DNA of 50,028 bases from Liquorilactobacillus ghanensis DSM 18630. Its GTDB lineage: Bacteria > Bacillota > Bacilli > Lactobacillales > Lactobacillaceae. The notes under the pieces are model-generated. The model made no database searches. It was not told where the DNA came from and saw only the letters and a list, made by a program, of their open reading frames with translations. The translations under genes were made by a program, and so were the position numbers. Shown one piece after another: positions 16,417 through 25,995 of the stretch. The stretch is from positions 400,459 through 450,486 of the forward strand of contig NZ_AZGB01000016.1 of assembly GCF_001435235.1 (NCBI RefSeq), in the 5' to 3' direction. How positions within the stretch are numbered: position 1 is the first letter of the stretch; the number at the start of each line of letters is the position of its first letter.

Positions 16417-17880
16417 TTATTGATTGTCTTGATCGCCAATTTTACCTTTTTCCCACTTGCCTTCTTGTAAATCGGAAGCAATCATAGCATATTTGATGTC
16501 ACTTAATTTGTATAGTTTAACAATAACGATAGCGGCTACAACTAAGCAGATTCCAGGGTAAAGAGTCATTGCTCCTTTGATGCCTTTCAATGTTTCTGCT
16601 GACTGGTGGGCATTGGCAATGTAACCAGTTAAAGCTAAAACTGAAGCAGTAACTAACGCAGCCAATGATTGAGCGATTTTACGGGAAAAGTTAAAAGCTG
16701 CATAAGTAATCGCTTCTTTTCGCATTCCTGTATGCCACTCACCATAGTCGATACAGTTTGAAACCAAGGCCCAAGTTATTCCGTTTGGAATAGCTAAAGC
16801 AGTATAACCAATTGTTACAAGAATGATAAATGTTACAACATTTGTTGGAATAAAGAAGTTTAAAATATTGGCAACGGCTCCAACGATAAAGCTAACCATC
16901 ATAACTGGTTTCTGACCGAAATGCTTTGTTAAAACTGGAATCATAAATACGCCGACAATTGAAGTTCCCATCATAATGGCGTTGATAACCGGCTGTAATC
17001 CGATGTTGTTTAAATTATATTTAGCATAATAAATCATCATTTGGTTATTGGTGTTCATTGCAGAAATTGTAAATAACTGCATTAGAATTACGGCTCCTAA
17101 TGGTCCATTAGTAAATACGACTTTTAAATAGTCTTTAAAGCCTTCACGCTTGGCATTTGCATCACGGTGCACGTTAACATTTTCGCGTGTTCCTAAGTAA
17201 CAAACGACAAACATTAAAATACCTGCGATAGCAAAACAAACACTGGCCAGCATATAACCACGTGTATCAGTTTTATCGCTACCAAACATTAGCATCAATG
17301 GAATAAATCCGACACCTGCAATAAATTGAGCTCCAACCGATCCAATCTGTCGAGTCATGGCCATAAAATTTCGATCATCACTGTTACGTGACATGACAGA
17401 TGCTAACGAGCCATAAGGATCATTAGTAAAAGAATAAATTAATCCCCAAATCATATAAGCAGCATAAGCATATACGATTTTTTGAGTCATGGATAAACCA
17501 CTAGGCATCGTAAACGTTACCACTGTCATGATACCCAATAAAATTGCTGAAATCATCATTACCGGTCGGAACTTGCCACGTGGTCCAATTTTTTTGCGCC
17601 CATCAATAACTGAACCGGCAATTGGATCCATAAATGCATCAAAAATTTTGGTAAAACCAAAAATTCCTCCAACGACAGCAGCTGGTAATCCAGCTGCATC
17701 AGTCCAGAAGTTAGTCAGATAGGACTGGCCCAAGTCAAACATAAAACCGTTTCCAAAATCTCCGAAACCATAAGATATTTTTTGCGATAATGGAATATGC
17801 TTATTCAGTTCTGGGTCGATAATTTGTTTTCCAATCGACTTTTTTGGAGTCGCATTAGTCTGTCCTGAAATGTTATTCAT
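16417..17880 (-). CDS. GPH-family sugar/cation symporter, copy 2
   Basis: This 487-residue polytopic protein has about 12 transmembrane segments. The N-terminal KISYGFGDFGNGFMFDLG, the DAFMDPIAGSVIDGRKK loop and the later IPNGITWALVSNCIDYGEW are typical of the XylP/UxuT/glucuronide-type GPH transporters. The substrate is not certain. The neighbourhood favours a hexuronide or pentoside/rhamnoside. It differs strongly from copy 1. It is monocistronic, with GGGAGG before the ATG, and its promoter overlaps a palindrome and a cre-like site. Confidence 0.85.
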   Translation of the reverse strand: MNNISGQTNATPKKSIGKQIIDPELNKHIPLSQKISYGFGDFGNGFMFDLGQSYLTNFWTDAAGLPAAVVGGIFGFTKIFDAFMDPIAGSVIDGRKKIGPRGKFRPVMMISAILLGIMTVVTFTMPSGLSMTQKIVYAYAAYMIWGLIYSFTNDPYGSLASVMSRNSDDRNFMAMTRQIGSVGAQFIAGVGFIPLMLMFGSDKTDTRGYMLASVCFAIAGILMFVVCYLGTRENVNVHRDANAKREGFKDYLKVVFTNGPLGAVILMQLFTISAMNTNNQMMIYYAKYNLNNIGLQPVINAIMMGTSIVGVFMIPVLTKHFGQKPVMMVSFIVGAVANILNFFIPTNVVTFIILVTIGYTALAIPNGITWALVSNCIDYGEWHTGMRKEAITYAAFNFSRKIAQSLAALVTASVLALTGYIANAHQSAETLKGIKGAMTLYPGICLVVAAIVIVKLYKLSDIKYAMIASDLQEGKWEKGKIGDQDNQ

Positions 17881-18012
17881 AATAATTCCTCCCGAATATA
17901 AATGAATGCGCTAACAAAACGTAAGAAGTGAAATAACGTATAAAAAAACAAGAAGCTAATAATGCTATATTGTCATAAAAGTGCACTGATTTATGAACAC
18001 GTTAAAATATAT

Positions 18013-18055
18013 TATCAACGCTTACATTGTAAGCCGATATAACGGATACAGTCAA
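18013..18055 (-). promoter_or_regulatory. Promoter of GPH copy 2 with cre-like site and palindrome
   Basis: On the minus strand TTGACT (18050-18055) and TACAAT (18026-18031) are 18 bases apart. The perfect palindrome GCTTACATTGTAAGC (18020-18034) covers the -10 box. TGTAAGCGTTGATA (18013-18026, minus strand) differs from the cre consensus at one position. A further one-mismatch cre-like site, TGAATGCGCTAACA, lies at 17903-17916. Confidence 0.7.
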
Positions 18056-18712
18056 TACTTTTTTGATAATTTGTGAATTAAATAACTTTATAAATTAGAA
18101 ATCTTATTCAGATGAAAACAGCTTTTGGCCATATTCTACTTAGTTATTGGCATTTTATTTTTGAAATAAGCGTTTTAAATGATAATAACTTTTAAACTGT
18201 AATTTATAAAAACAAATTAAATACTAATAAGCTCATTTAGTAACTTTTAGTAATGAAACCAAAGTTCATGAATGTTGTCATAATTTATTCAACCATTCTG
18301 TTAACGTGAACATGAATGCTGACTTATGATTTTGCGGGAAGTTAGTAAGTGGTTTTGCTAATGCTTATTGAAATAACCACTGTAAAAGATGATTTTTCGG
18401 TGAGCTGCATAAGTTGATTAGTTAGCGAGACAAAATAATTTAAGTAGGAATCAAATTGTGATATTGTATTAATTTAAATAACAACTTTTTTGTGGAATTG
18501 AACAGATGATCTTTAACTGATTTAAATATAATAGTACTCAATTTTTAAAATTATTCGTATTTTATATTTTAATTTTCAATATTAAAGGGTAAGATTATTA
18601 TTTTATTTCGAAAAATAAGAAAAAAATCAAAATTATGTTTACAATTATTGAAAACAACTATAGAATTAATTCATGTATTTTAACCGTTAAAAATGTTATC
18701 CAGGGGGTAAAA
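18056..18712. other. Long AT-rich intergenic region before the polysaccharide operon
   Basis: About 660 bases without a gene. It includes an operator-like TGTTAACGTGAACA at 18299-18312 and a TATAAT at 18527-18532 that may be the -10 box of the following operon, without a clear -35. An in-frame ATG at 18635 exists but lacks a ribosome binding site. Confidence 0.45.
18299..18312. promoter_or_regulatory. Isolated operator-like palindrome
   Basis: TGTTAACGTGAACA is the same pattern (TGTTnACGnnAACA) as the sites upstream of kdgK and uxaB. It lies about 420 bases from both neighbouring genes, so its role is uncertain. Confidence 0.4.
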
Positions 18713-19573
18713 ATGGAAAGAAAATCATCTTTTTTTAGAATAGAATTTGCTGTGATTTTGTTAGTAATATCAATCATTATTTTATTAGATATTACTCAAA
18801 AAATAACAATTGATATTTCTATACCAGTGTCTTGCTTAATCTTTTTAGGATTTTTAAGTTCTTTTATCTTGCCTAATTTAATTTTAACTTGGTTAGCGAT
18901 TTTTGGAACAATTGCTGTTGCTTTTGTTATGTTATTTGGAGTTGTATATCTACCGGTTGTGGAACGAATAATTCTAATATTTACTTTTCCCTTGTACTGT
19001 TGGTTGGGAGCGATTATTAAATATGCTATTGGTATGAGAGGTTCTGCGCTATCTGATCGCAGCAATATTATTACCTATACACAGCATGTTAATTCGATTA
19101 CTAAATTGAAAAATAGTGCTAATGCAAGCCGTTACTATAAAAAATATTTAAATTTTATAAAGGATTCGGCTAGTGACTCAGTCGGGATTGATGTTACTTG
19201 CATTCAATGGGCGCATAGTGAGCAATTCAGACAGCTTAATCCGGCTGAATATCGAAAAGTCTTGCGTACGGTGGCGGATGATTTAAAAAAATATCGTTTA
19301 CCTGATGAATCACTCTACTATTTGAAACAGGGAGTTTTTTTAATTTTCTCACCTCAAGAATCTAGTGAATTAAGAAAAGAACTTCAAGTAACAACAGAAA
19401 GATTTTTAGAGCAAATTAAATTTAATAACCAAGATGTTTCGCATGATTTACAGTTTAAATTCAGCTATGTGAACGTGAATTTTGCAAATTTAAAAAAATT
19501 CGCTACATTTGAAGAATTGGAAAAGAAATTAGTTCGGCAGCTTGAAACAGATATTATTGTTGAGTATCAATAA
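18713..19573 (+). CDS. Membrane protein with degenerate GGDEF domain, probable c-di-GMP receptor of polysaccharide synthesis
   Basis: This 286-residue protein has four or so transmembrane segments (about residues 10-110) and a cytoplasmic domain with the layout of a GGDEF domain. The catalytic GGDEF is replaced by KQGVF (205-209), so no cyclase activity is expected. RLPD at 195-198 preserves the RxxD pattern of the c-di-GMP inhibitory site just upstream, with one extra residue of spacing. The ATG at 18713 was chosen because CAGGGGG precedes it. It leads the operon with a GT2 synthase and a GH8 hydrolase. A degenerate-GGDEF receptor controls the Listeria Pss exopolysaccharide, which is the nearest known parallel. 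Confidence 0.65.
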   Translation: MERKSSFFRIEFAVILLVISIIILLDITQKITIDISIPVSCLIFLGFLSSFILPNLILTWLAIFGTIAVAFVMLFGVVYLPVVERIILIFTFPLYCWLGAIIKYAIGMRGSALSDRSNIITYTQHVNSITKLKNSANASRYYKKYLNFIKDSASDSVGIDVTCIQWAHSEQFRQLNPAEYRKVLRTVADDLKKYRLPDESLYYLKQGVFLIFSPQESSELRKELQVTTERFLEQIKFNNQDVSHDLQFKFSYVNVNFANLKKFATFEELEKKLVRQLETDIIVEYQ

Positions 19574-19589
19574 TGAAAAGGGGATTTTA

Positions 19590-19730
19590 ATGAATTTAAC
19601 GGCATTCTTTTTTATGTTGGCGTCAATTATCAGCGGGATTTTTGCATTGGCAATTGTTATACTATTTATTTGCTACCTAATTATTTTTCAACGAGTTAAT
19701 AAAAACTTTAAGGCGGTCGATAAAAAATGA
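19590..19730 (+). CDS. Small single-span membrane protein of the polysaccharide operon
   Basis: A 46-residue peptide. The hydrophobic residues 5-33 make one transmembrane helix, followed by a basic tail ending FKAVDKK. The ATG at 19590 has AAAAGGGG upstream, and its stop overlaps the start of the GT2 gene (ATGA), so it is coupled to the synthase. It has no recognisable family. By position it is probably a small subunit of the synthase complex. Confidence 0.7.
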   Translation: MNLTAFFFMLASIISGIFALAIVILFICYLIIFQRVNKNFKAVDKK

Positions 19731-21037
19731 TTAATCAATTGTTGATGATTATAACTTTGGTTTCAATTTGGCTGTCATTAGCAATGGCATTAATCATTTT
19801 AAGCTCAGCAACGCATTTTTGGTTAAAAAATAGTAATGCACATGCGAACATAAAGCAACTGGCAAGATATCCGCTGATTACTTTAGTTGTGCCAGCGCAC
19901 AATGAAGCTGTAGTTATTGAACAAACAGCCAAAGCAATTTTAAATATGAATTATCCAGCAGACAAGGTTGAACTGTTATTATATGCTGACAATTGCGAGG
20001 ATCAGACTTACCAGATTATGCAAAAATTGGTGGCCAGAAGTAATTACCGACAACGAAAAATAAAAGTAATTAATCGCCATGGAACTGGCGGTAAAGCTGG
20101 TGTTTTGAATGATGCTTTAAAAATAGCACATGGTGAATATATTGGTGTTTATGATGCGGATGCGATGCCTGAAAAGAATGCGCTGTACTTTTTAGTTGCG
20201 AAGGCATTAGAAAAAACGGAACAACATGTGGCTGTTTTTGGCAGAAATAAAACTAGAAATGCTGACCAAAACTTTTTAACACGTTGCATTAATCAAGAAA
20301 TTGTTGTCACTCAACGGATTCAGCACGTCGGCATGTGGCATTTATTTAAAATCGGCCGAATTCCGGGAACTAATTTTATTATCAATACTGATTTTGTTAA
20401 AGAAATTGGTGGTTGGCGCAATGGAGCATTGACAGAAGATACGGATATTTCTTTTAAAATCATGCAAAGTGGAAATTTAATTGCTCTGGCTTATAACTCA
20501 GAAGCTTTTCAACAAGAACCGGAAACCTTGAAGTCTTATTATTTGCAGCGCAAACGATGGGCAAAAGGAAATTATGAAGTGGTAATTGCTAATTTTAAGC
20601 ATCTGTTTGATCGCAGTAACTGGCGGGTAAAACTAGAAACATTTTATTATAGCTGTACTTTTTTTTGGTTTAACGCAGCAATCATTTTGTCGGATATAAT
20701 TTTTATTGCCAATGTAATTTTTCTGTTTTTACAATTAATCTGGCCGAATTTAACGTTGCCGTTTATGTTCGCTGCCAGCAATATTTATATCGCACAGCTG
20801 CTTTTCTTTAATTGGATGCTGATGATCCTTTTGTTTTTATTGCAGATCAGTCTGGCGATGGCAACTCAGTTTGGTCAGGCAACAACTAAACAAATTTGGT
20901 TAGCTTTGGCATCTTATTTTACCTACTCACAATTATTTATTGTTGTTTCGTTATCGGCAGTAACTTCAGTGACACTTGATCGAATTTTTCATCGTGAGGG
21001 TAACAACTGGGTGAAAACTAAGCGATTTAATGATTAA
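19727..21037 (+). CDS. Processive family 2 glycosyltransferase (BcsA/PssC-like)
   Basis: This 436-residue membrane synthase has one N-terminal span, a cytoplasmic GT2 domain and about four C-terminal spans. The signatures are VVPAHNE (about 54-60), DAD (143-145), TED (236-238) with the catalytic base, and QRKRW (274-278), the QxxRW motif of processive synthases of cellulose, chitin or poly-hexosamine. No PilZ domain is present, unlike BcsA. Control by c-di-GMP would then pass through the degenerate GGDEF protein of the same operon. The polymer is unknown. Confidence 0.85.
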   Translation: MINQLLMIITLVSIWLSLAMALIILSSATHFWLKNSNAHANIKQLARYPLITLVVPAHNEAVVIEQTAKAILNMNYPADKVELLLYADNCEDQTYQIMQKLVARSNYRQRKIKVINRHGTGGKAGVLNDALKIAHGEYIGVYDADAMPEKNALYFLVAKALEKTEQHVAVFGRNKTRNADQNFLTRCINQEIVVTQRIQHVGMWHLFKIGRIPGTNFIINTDFVKEIGGWRNGALTEDTDISFKIMQSGNLIALAYNSEAFQQEPETLKSYYLQRKRWAKGNYEVVIANFKHLFDRSNWRVKLETFYYSCTFFWFNAAIILSDIIFIANVIFLFLQLIWPNLTLPFMFAASNIYIAQLLFFNWMLMILLFLLQISLAMATQFGQATTKQIWLALASYFTYSQLFIVVSLSAVTSVTLDRIFHREGNNWVKTKRFND

Positions 21038-21047
21038 GGGGCTGAAG

Positions 21048-22157
21048 ATGAAAAAAAATCTGTTTATTTACGCTTTCTTTATAATGGTATTGGCAATTCT
21101 GGTAGGAATTACGCTCAAAGTTCGCTTGGAAACACCAAAAAATCTGCGCCAATCAACTATTTCGCAATGGAATTCAAAGTTTATTCGGCAAACTGGAAAC
21201 AGCGCATATGTTGCTAGCAAAAGTAGCCGCAAAAAAACAACTGTTTTGTCAGAAGGTCAAGGATACGGGATGCTGATTGCAGTAAAAGGTGCTACCAGCA
21301 GTCAAGCTGATCAGAAAAAGTTTGATCAACTTGATCGTTATTATCTAGCAAATCGTGACGGAAAAACTAATTTAATGTCTTGGAAACAAACATTGAATTC
21401 TAAGGGTCAGCGCATTAGAAAATATCAAAACAGTGCTACCGATGGTGATCTTTATATTGCTTATTCATTAATTGAAGCAGCTAAGAAGTGGCCTAAAAAG
21501 GCAAATTTTTATCAGCGACAGGCACAAACTTTATTGGCTGATATCCTCAAATATGATTATAATTCTAAAACACAAGAATTGATGGTTGGAAATTGGGCAG
21601 CACATAGTCGATATCAGACAATGTTACGTACATCTGATGTTTTACCTGCTCAATTTGATGCTTTTTATAAATTAACAGGTAATCGAACATGGGTAACTAT
21701 TAAACAAGCAATGCTGAAAAGTCTAGTAAGTTTGAGTAAACAGCATCGAACGGGACTGATTCCAGACTTTGCTTGGATTAAAAAGAAGCAAACGGTTGCG
21801 GTTAAAGCAGGAACTGTTTCAAGTAAGTACGACGGAGATTATTATTACAATGCTTGTCGGTTGCCGTATAATTTAGCTCAAAGCAAAGATCGGCTCAGTC
21901 AACGAATTTTAAATAAAATGATGAATTTTTTTATGAAGCAAGAATATATTTCCGGCGGTTATCGATTGAATGGTCGACGATTAAATCATTATCAGTCAGC
22001 TAGTTTTGGAGCTCCAATTTTTTTCGCAGCAAATCATAATGCGAAGTTTTCAAAATTAGTTCAGTCAGAAAAATACATTTTTATTCAATCTTTAAATGCA
22101 AATAATTATTATCAATCAGCTTTGACTATTTTGACAACACTTGGAACCTTTAAGTAG
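21048..22157 (+). CDS. Membrane-anchored GH8 glycoside hydrolase (BcsZ-like)
   Basis: This 369-residue protein has an N-terminal signal anchor (residues 4-24) and a secreted GH8 domain. SEGQGYGM puts the general acid at Glu69, and ATDGDLYIAY has Asp132, the substrate-binding acidic residue of the family. The later DGDYYYNACRLP is also typical. BcsZ-type hydrolases trim the polymer made by the partner synthase. The start at ATG 21048 is set by AAGGGG at 21036-21041. The alternative ATG at 21030 overlaps the GT2 stop and lacks a good site. It is last in the operon. Confidence 0.85.
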   Translation: MKKNLFIYAFFIMVLAILVGITLKVRLETPKNLRQSTISQWNSKFIRQTGNSAYVASKSSRKKTTVLSEGQGYGMLIAVKGATSSQADQKKFDQLDRYYLANRDGKTNLMSWKQTLNSKGQRIRKYQNSATDGDLYIAYSLIEAAKKWPKKANFYQRQAQTLLADILKYDYNSKTQELMVGNWAAHSRYQTMLRTSDVLPAQFDAFYKLTGNRTWVTIKQAMLKSLVSLSKQHRTGLIPDFAWIKKKQTVAVKAGTVSSKYDGDYYYNACRLPYNLAQSKDRLSQRILNKMMNFFMKQEYISGGYRLNGRRLNHYQSASFGAPIFFAANHNAKFSKLVQSEKYIFIQSLNANNYYQSALTILTTLGTFK

Positions 22158-22176
22158 TGAAAATGGTTATAAAGAT

Positions 22177-22223
22177 AATAAAGCCTTAAAACTAGTTAGA
22201 CTGACTAGCTTTAGGGCTTTATT
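22177..22223. terminator. Bidirectional terminator between the GH8 gene and nifJ
   Basis: Long stem between AATAAAGCC (22177-22185) and GGCTTTATT (ending at 22223), continuing inward to ACTAGT/ACTAG. It separates two converging transcripts. Confidence 0.85.
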
Positions 22224-22243
22224 AGATTCGACATATAAAATAT

Positions 22244-25200
22244 TTAACTCTTTTTGCGATTTTTAGCAGTTAGGGCACTGTATCTAAGATACCTTTTCTT
22301 AGCCTCGGCTTCATTTATAGCTAAAAGCTTTGAAAACTCAGCAGAATTGTGTGTACCCAAATGGTATCTAAGCTCCCCCTTTAGAAATTCTTGAAATAGA
22401 CTCCAATCAGGTTTGCTAGAGTCAAGTTTTAAAAATTCTTTTTGTGTACCTGAAGCTGGAAATCTTCTGAAGAGGGGCCAGTATCCACATTTTACGGCCT
22501 TTTTTTGTTCTTTAATAGCAGTATTATGATAAATCCCATGTAATTTGCATGTACTATAGGCAATTATAATCGAGGGCCCTTCATAAGCTGCAGCCTCAAT
22601 AAAAGCTTTTAAGGTCTGTTCAGGATTAGCTGCAAGGCAGATTTGAGCAACGTAGACATTATCATAAGTCATCATAATAGATGCAAAATCTTTTTTTATT
22701 TTTTTGTTTCCAAAATTTGTAAATTTTGTTCTGGCAGCTGTAGGGCTGGATTTTGAGCTTTGCCCCCCGGTATTTGAGTAGCCTTCATTATCCAAAATTA
22801 AGATGTTTACATTTTTATTTTGGAATATAATCTGATCTATTCCGGCATAATCAATATCATATGCCCAACCATCACCACCCACGATCCATGTAATTCTTCG
22901 CATTAAGAAGTGTTGATTGACAAGTAATTCTTCTAATTCTGGATAGTATGGTGCTTCATTTGCCAGACTGTTAACTAATGAATTTACGACTTTAGGATCA
23001 CTTTGAGTCTCTTTTTTACTTAACCAATTTTGAGCTGAGTTTCTTAAATGTTCACTATAAATTTTATTTGTAGCAATTTTTTTAACTTTTTGACTTAATT
23101 GATTTCTAATGAGTTCAGCGCCGATGCCTAATCCGAATCCGTATTCGGCATTATCTTCAAATAGTGAAGTTGTCCAGATAGGTCCGTAGCCACTCTTATC
23201 AGTAGTATAAGGAATCGATGGTGCACTTCCGCCCCAAATCGAAGAACATCCGGTTGCATTGGCAATCATTAAATTTTTAGGGAAAAGTTGGGTTAGTAAT
23301 TTTATATAAGGCGTTTCGCCACAACCAGCACAAGCTCCTGAAAATTCAAGTAAAGGTTTTTTTAATTGAACAGAACGAATACTCTTTTTTGAGGATTCAG
23401 GAAAATCAAAGGTTTGATGATTGATAGCGTAATTCCAATTTTCGTTCTCCACTTTTTTATGTTGCGAATTTTCTTCCAATTGAATTCCCTTATTTTTTAA
23501 AGGGCACATATCATAACAAAGTGTACAACCAGTACAATCCAACGGAGATACTTGGAGTCGATATTTGAATTTGGCATTTCCTCTGAAAGGAACGGTTTTA
23601 AACGGTACAGGTTCGTTTTCTTTGAAAACAAATGGTCTAATAGCTGCATGTGGACAAATAGTTGCACATAAATTGCAGTTTACACAATATTCAGGACGCC
23701 ATATAGGAATTTTTGCAGCAATATCCGGCTTGTCATAGTTAGCGGTACCTAGTGGAAACGAACCATCTTTTAAACCATGTTTGAGCATAGTTTTTACTGC
23801 TATTTTTTCTCCAAGCTGTTTGGTCATGACTAAGTGAATTTCACCTTTAAATGAACTATCCGTGGGTACATCACTTTTGTGTTTATCCTTTCTCCCCCAA
23901 GTTGCTGGAATATTTACTTTTTTCAAATCAGCAATTGAATCATTAATAGCTTTTATGTTTGACTTAACCAGTTGTGTACTATAAGAGCTATATTTTTTAT
24001 TAAATTTGCTGGAAAGTGCATTTAAACTAGTTTGGAAATCTGTCAGATTAGCCAAATATAAAAAGCAAGTTTGCATTATCGAATTTATGTGAGGTAAGAG
24101 ATTAAATTTTTGGGCAATCTTATTGGCGTCTATTATATAAAAATTTATTTTGTTTTTAGCGAAATAATATTTATAATCATTTGGAAGAATTTTAGTGATT
24201 TTTTCTAGAGAATAGCTAGTATTTAATAAAAATATGCCGTTTTTAGTAAGACCATCAAACAATTTGAATGTTTTTATATAATTATCGCAATAACATGATA
24301 AAAAATTGAAACTTTTAACTGCATAAGCCGATCGAATTTTTTGTTTTGAAAATCTAAGATGTGAAACCGTAACTCCACCGGCTTTACGAGGATCAAATTT
24401 AAATTGTCCTTGAACATTTAAGTCTGTTTGTTCACCAATTATCTGAACTGTCATGCTACTTCCACTTGTTGCGCCATCAGAACCGCGTCCCCAAATTTGA
24501 GCTTGAAAATCTTTTTGAGGAGTTAAATCATTTTGACCGATATTTGACAATGAAAGTTTTGTAACATCATCTATAATTCCTAATGAAAAATGTTTTTTAG
24601 GTTTGGAATTTTCAACTTCAAAAAATCCAGCTCTAATTTGATTGGGAGTTACATCTTTGGAACCTAAACCATATCTTCCTGCTAAAATATTTACATTTCG
24701 TTTAGCTGATTGAATTACTGATTGGATGTCTTCAGCAAGCGGTTCATTAAACGAACCTTTTTCCTTTGTTCGATCTAAAATTATAATATTTTTGGCAGAA
24801 AAGGGAATTTTGTCAATTATTGCTTTTGCAGGAAAAGGGCGATACAAGTGAATATTTAATACTCCCCAGTGTTTGTTGTTTTTATTGCTTTCATCTATAA
24901 CTTGTTGGATGGTTGGAATGATTGAGCCCATAGCAATCATGATTGTTTCTGCAAATTTATCTCCGTAATAATCAACTACTGAACAGTTAGTATTAAATAA
25001 TGGATTTAATACTTCAATACAATTAGCTGCTTGTTTAGGAACAGCTTGATAATCAAGATTGGTAGTTTCTTGTTGTTGAAAAAAGATATCAGGTGTTTCT
25101 GAAATTCCATAAGCTCGTGGATGATCATTTCGCACACTATTTGTTCTAATTTTCTGATAAACGATCGGGTCAACTATTTTTTTAAGTTGACTATATGAGG

Positions 25201-25747
25201 GTAATTCAATGTTTCTTAATTCATGACTTGTGTTGAAGCCATCAAAAAAATTAATAACCGGCATTGACATTGTGGCGGATAACAAGTGAGCAACACCAGC
25301 AAATAAAGCTGCTTCCTGAACGGAACTAGCTGCTAAAATTATAACTCCAGTTTGCCGTACCGCCATGACATCACTGTGATCACCGTAAATGCTTAAATTT
25401 CCTGTTGAAATGGCACGTGAGGCTACATGAATAACTACAGGTAAGAATTCACCGGCTAATTTATAAAGTGTTGGAATCATAAGAAGCAATCCCTGTGAAG
25501 ATGTAAAAGAGGTAGACAATACGCCCGTTTTTGCCAGTCCATGGACAACACCAGCCACTCCACCTTCTGATTGCATTTCAACAACTTCAACATTTTGATT
25601 GAATAAATTTTTCTTTTTTAGATTAGACCAAAGTTCTGTTTTTTCGGCCATTAATGAAGCAGGCGTTATTGGATATATTACAGCTGCTTCACTAAAAGCG
25701 TATGCAACGTAGGCTACCGCGGTATCACCATTTACTATCTTTCTCAA
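22244..25747 (-). CDS. nifJ: Pyruvate:ferredoxin/flavodoxin oxidoreductase
   Basis: This 1167-residue homodimer-type enzyme oxidises pyruvate and CoA to acetyl-CoA and CO2, reducing ferredoxin or flavodoxin. The N-terminal YPITPAS begins the domain I fold. Two ferredoxin clusters follow: CVNCNLCATICP near 692 and CTGCTLCYDMCP near 741. Cys pairs in FSGACAGCGETPY near 807, bind the proximal cluster. GGDGWAYDIDYAG near 958 and DNEGYSNTGGQ bind thiamine diphosphate. The start is TTG 25747, with GGGAGG 8 bases upstream; the ATG at 25780 has no such site. The gene diverges from the glycyl-radical microcompartment operon, so it is a likely electron source for the activase. Confidence 0.93.
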   Translation of the reverse strand: MRKIVNGDTAVAYVAYAFSEAAVIYPITPASLMAEKTELWSNLKKKNLFNQNVEVVEMQSEGGVAGVVHGLAKTGVLSTSFTSSQGLLLMIPTLYKLAGEFLPVVIHVASRAISTGNLSIYGDHSDVMAVRQTGVIILAASSVQEAALFAGVAHLLSATMSMPVINFFDGFNTSHELRNIELPSYSQLKKIVDPIVYQKIRTNSVRNDHPRAYGISETPDIFFQQQETTNLDYQAVPKQAANCIEVLNPLFNTNCSVVDYYGDKFAETIMIAMGSIIPTIQQVIDESNKNNKHWGVLNIHLYRPFPAKAIIDKIPFSAKNIIILDRTKEKGSFNEPLAEDIQSVIQSAKRNVNILAGRYGLGSKDVTPNQIRAGFFEVENSKPKKHFSLGIIDDVTKLSLSNIGQNDLTPQKDFQAQIWGRGSDGATSGSSMTVQIIGEQTDLNVQGQFKFDPRKAGGVTVSHLRFSKQKIRSAYAVKSFNFLSCYCDNYIKTFKLFDGLTKNGIFLLNTSYSLEKITKILPNDYKYYFAKNKINFYIIDANKIAQKFNLLPHINSIMQTCFLYLANLTDFQTSLNALSSKFNKKYSSYSTQLVKSNIKAINDSIADLKKVNIPATWGRKDKHKSDVPTDSSFKGEIHLVMTKQLGEKIAVKTMLKHGLKDGSFPLGTANYDKPDIAAKIPIWRPEYCVNCNLCATICPHAAIRPFVFKENEPVPFKTVPFRGNAKFKYRLQVSPLDCTGCTLCYDMCPLKNKGIQLEENSQHKKVENENWNYAINHQTFDFPESSKKSIRSVQLKKPLLEFSGACAGCGETPYIKLLTQLFPKNLMIANATGCSSIWGGSAPSIPYTTDKSGYGPIWTTSLFEDNAEYGFGLGIGAELIRNQLSQKVKKIATNKIYSEHLRNSAQNWLSKKETQSDPKVVNSLVNSLANEAPYYPELEELLVNQHFLMRRITWIVGGDGWAYDIDYAGIDQIIFQNKNVNILILDNEGYSNTGGQSSKSSPTAARTKFTNFGNKKIKKDFASIMMTYDNVYVAQICLAANPEQTLKAFIEAAAYEGPSIIIAYSTCKLHGIYHNTAIKEQKKAVKCGYWPLFRRFPASGTQKEFLKLDSSKPDWSLFQEFLKGELRYHLGTHNSAEFSKLLAINEAEAKKRYLRYSALTAKNRKKS

Positions 25748-25780
25748 CTTTAATTCCTCCCAACATGTAACCACTTTCAT

Positions 25781-25995
25781 AGCTTATATCTCTAAGTTTG
25801 ATTGATTTATTTTGATTTACATAGGAATATTTTGTCGAAAAACTAGTAAATATATGCTCTGCAGCAAAATAAAAATTATTATGAAATAATTTGCCATGAA
25901 AAAAGTTATAGTTTTCTGGAAAAAAAATACAATTAAACAGTCAGTAAAAGAGCTTATAATGCAATTGAAATTTGAAATAGTTTAGAGGTGATAAC
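25781..25995. promoter_or_regulatory. Divergent control region of nifJ and the microcompartment operon
   Basis: The plus strand has a TATAAT at 25955-25960 with only a weak TTAAAC 16 bases upstream, the form expected of an activator-dependent promoter. An inverted repeat with 8-bp arms (AAATTATT at 25873-25880, AATAATTT at 25885-25892) lies in the middle. No clear minus-strand promoter was fixed. Confidence 0.5.

Noticed and set aside
18635-18712. Longer N-terminus of the degenerate GGDEF protein starting at 18635
   Set aside because: No ribosome binding site lies before 18635, while CAGGGGG precedes ATG 18713, directly ahead of the first membrane segment.
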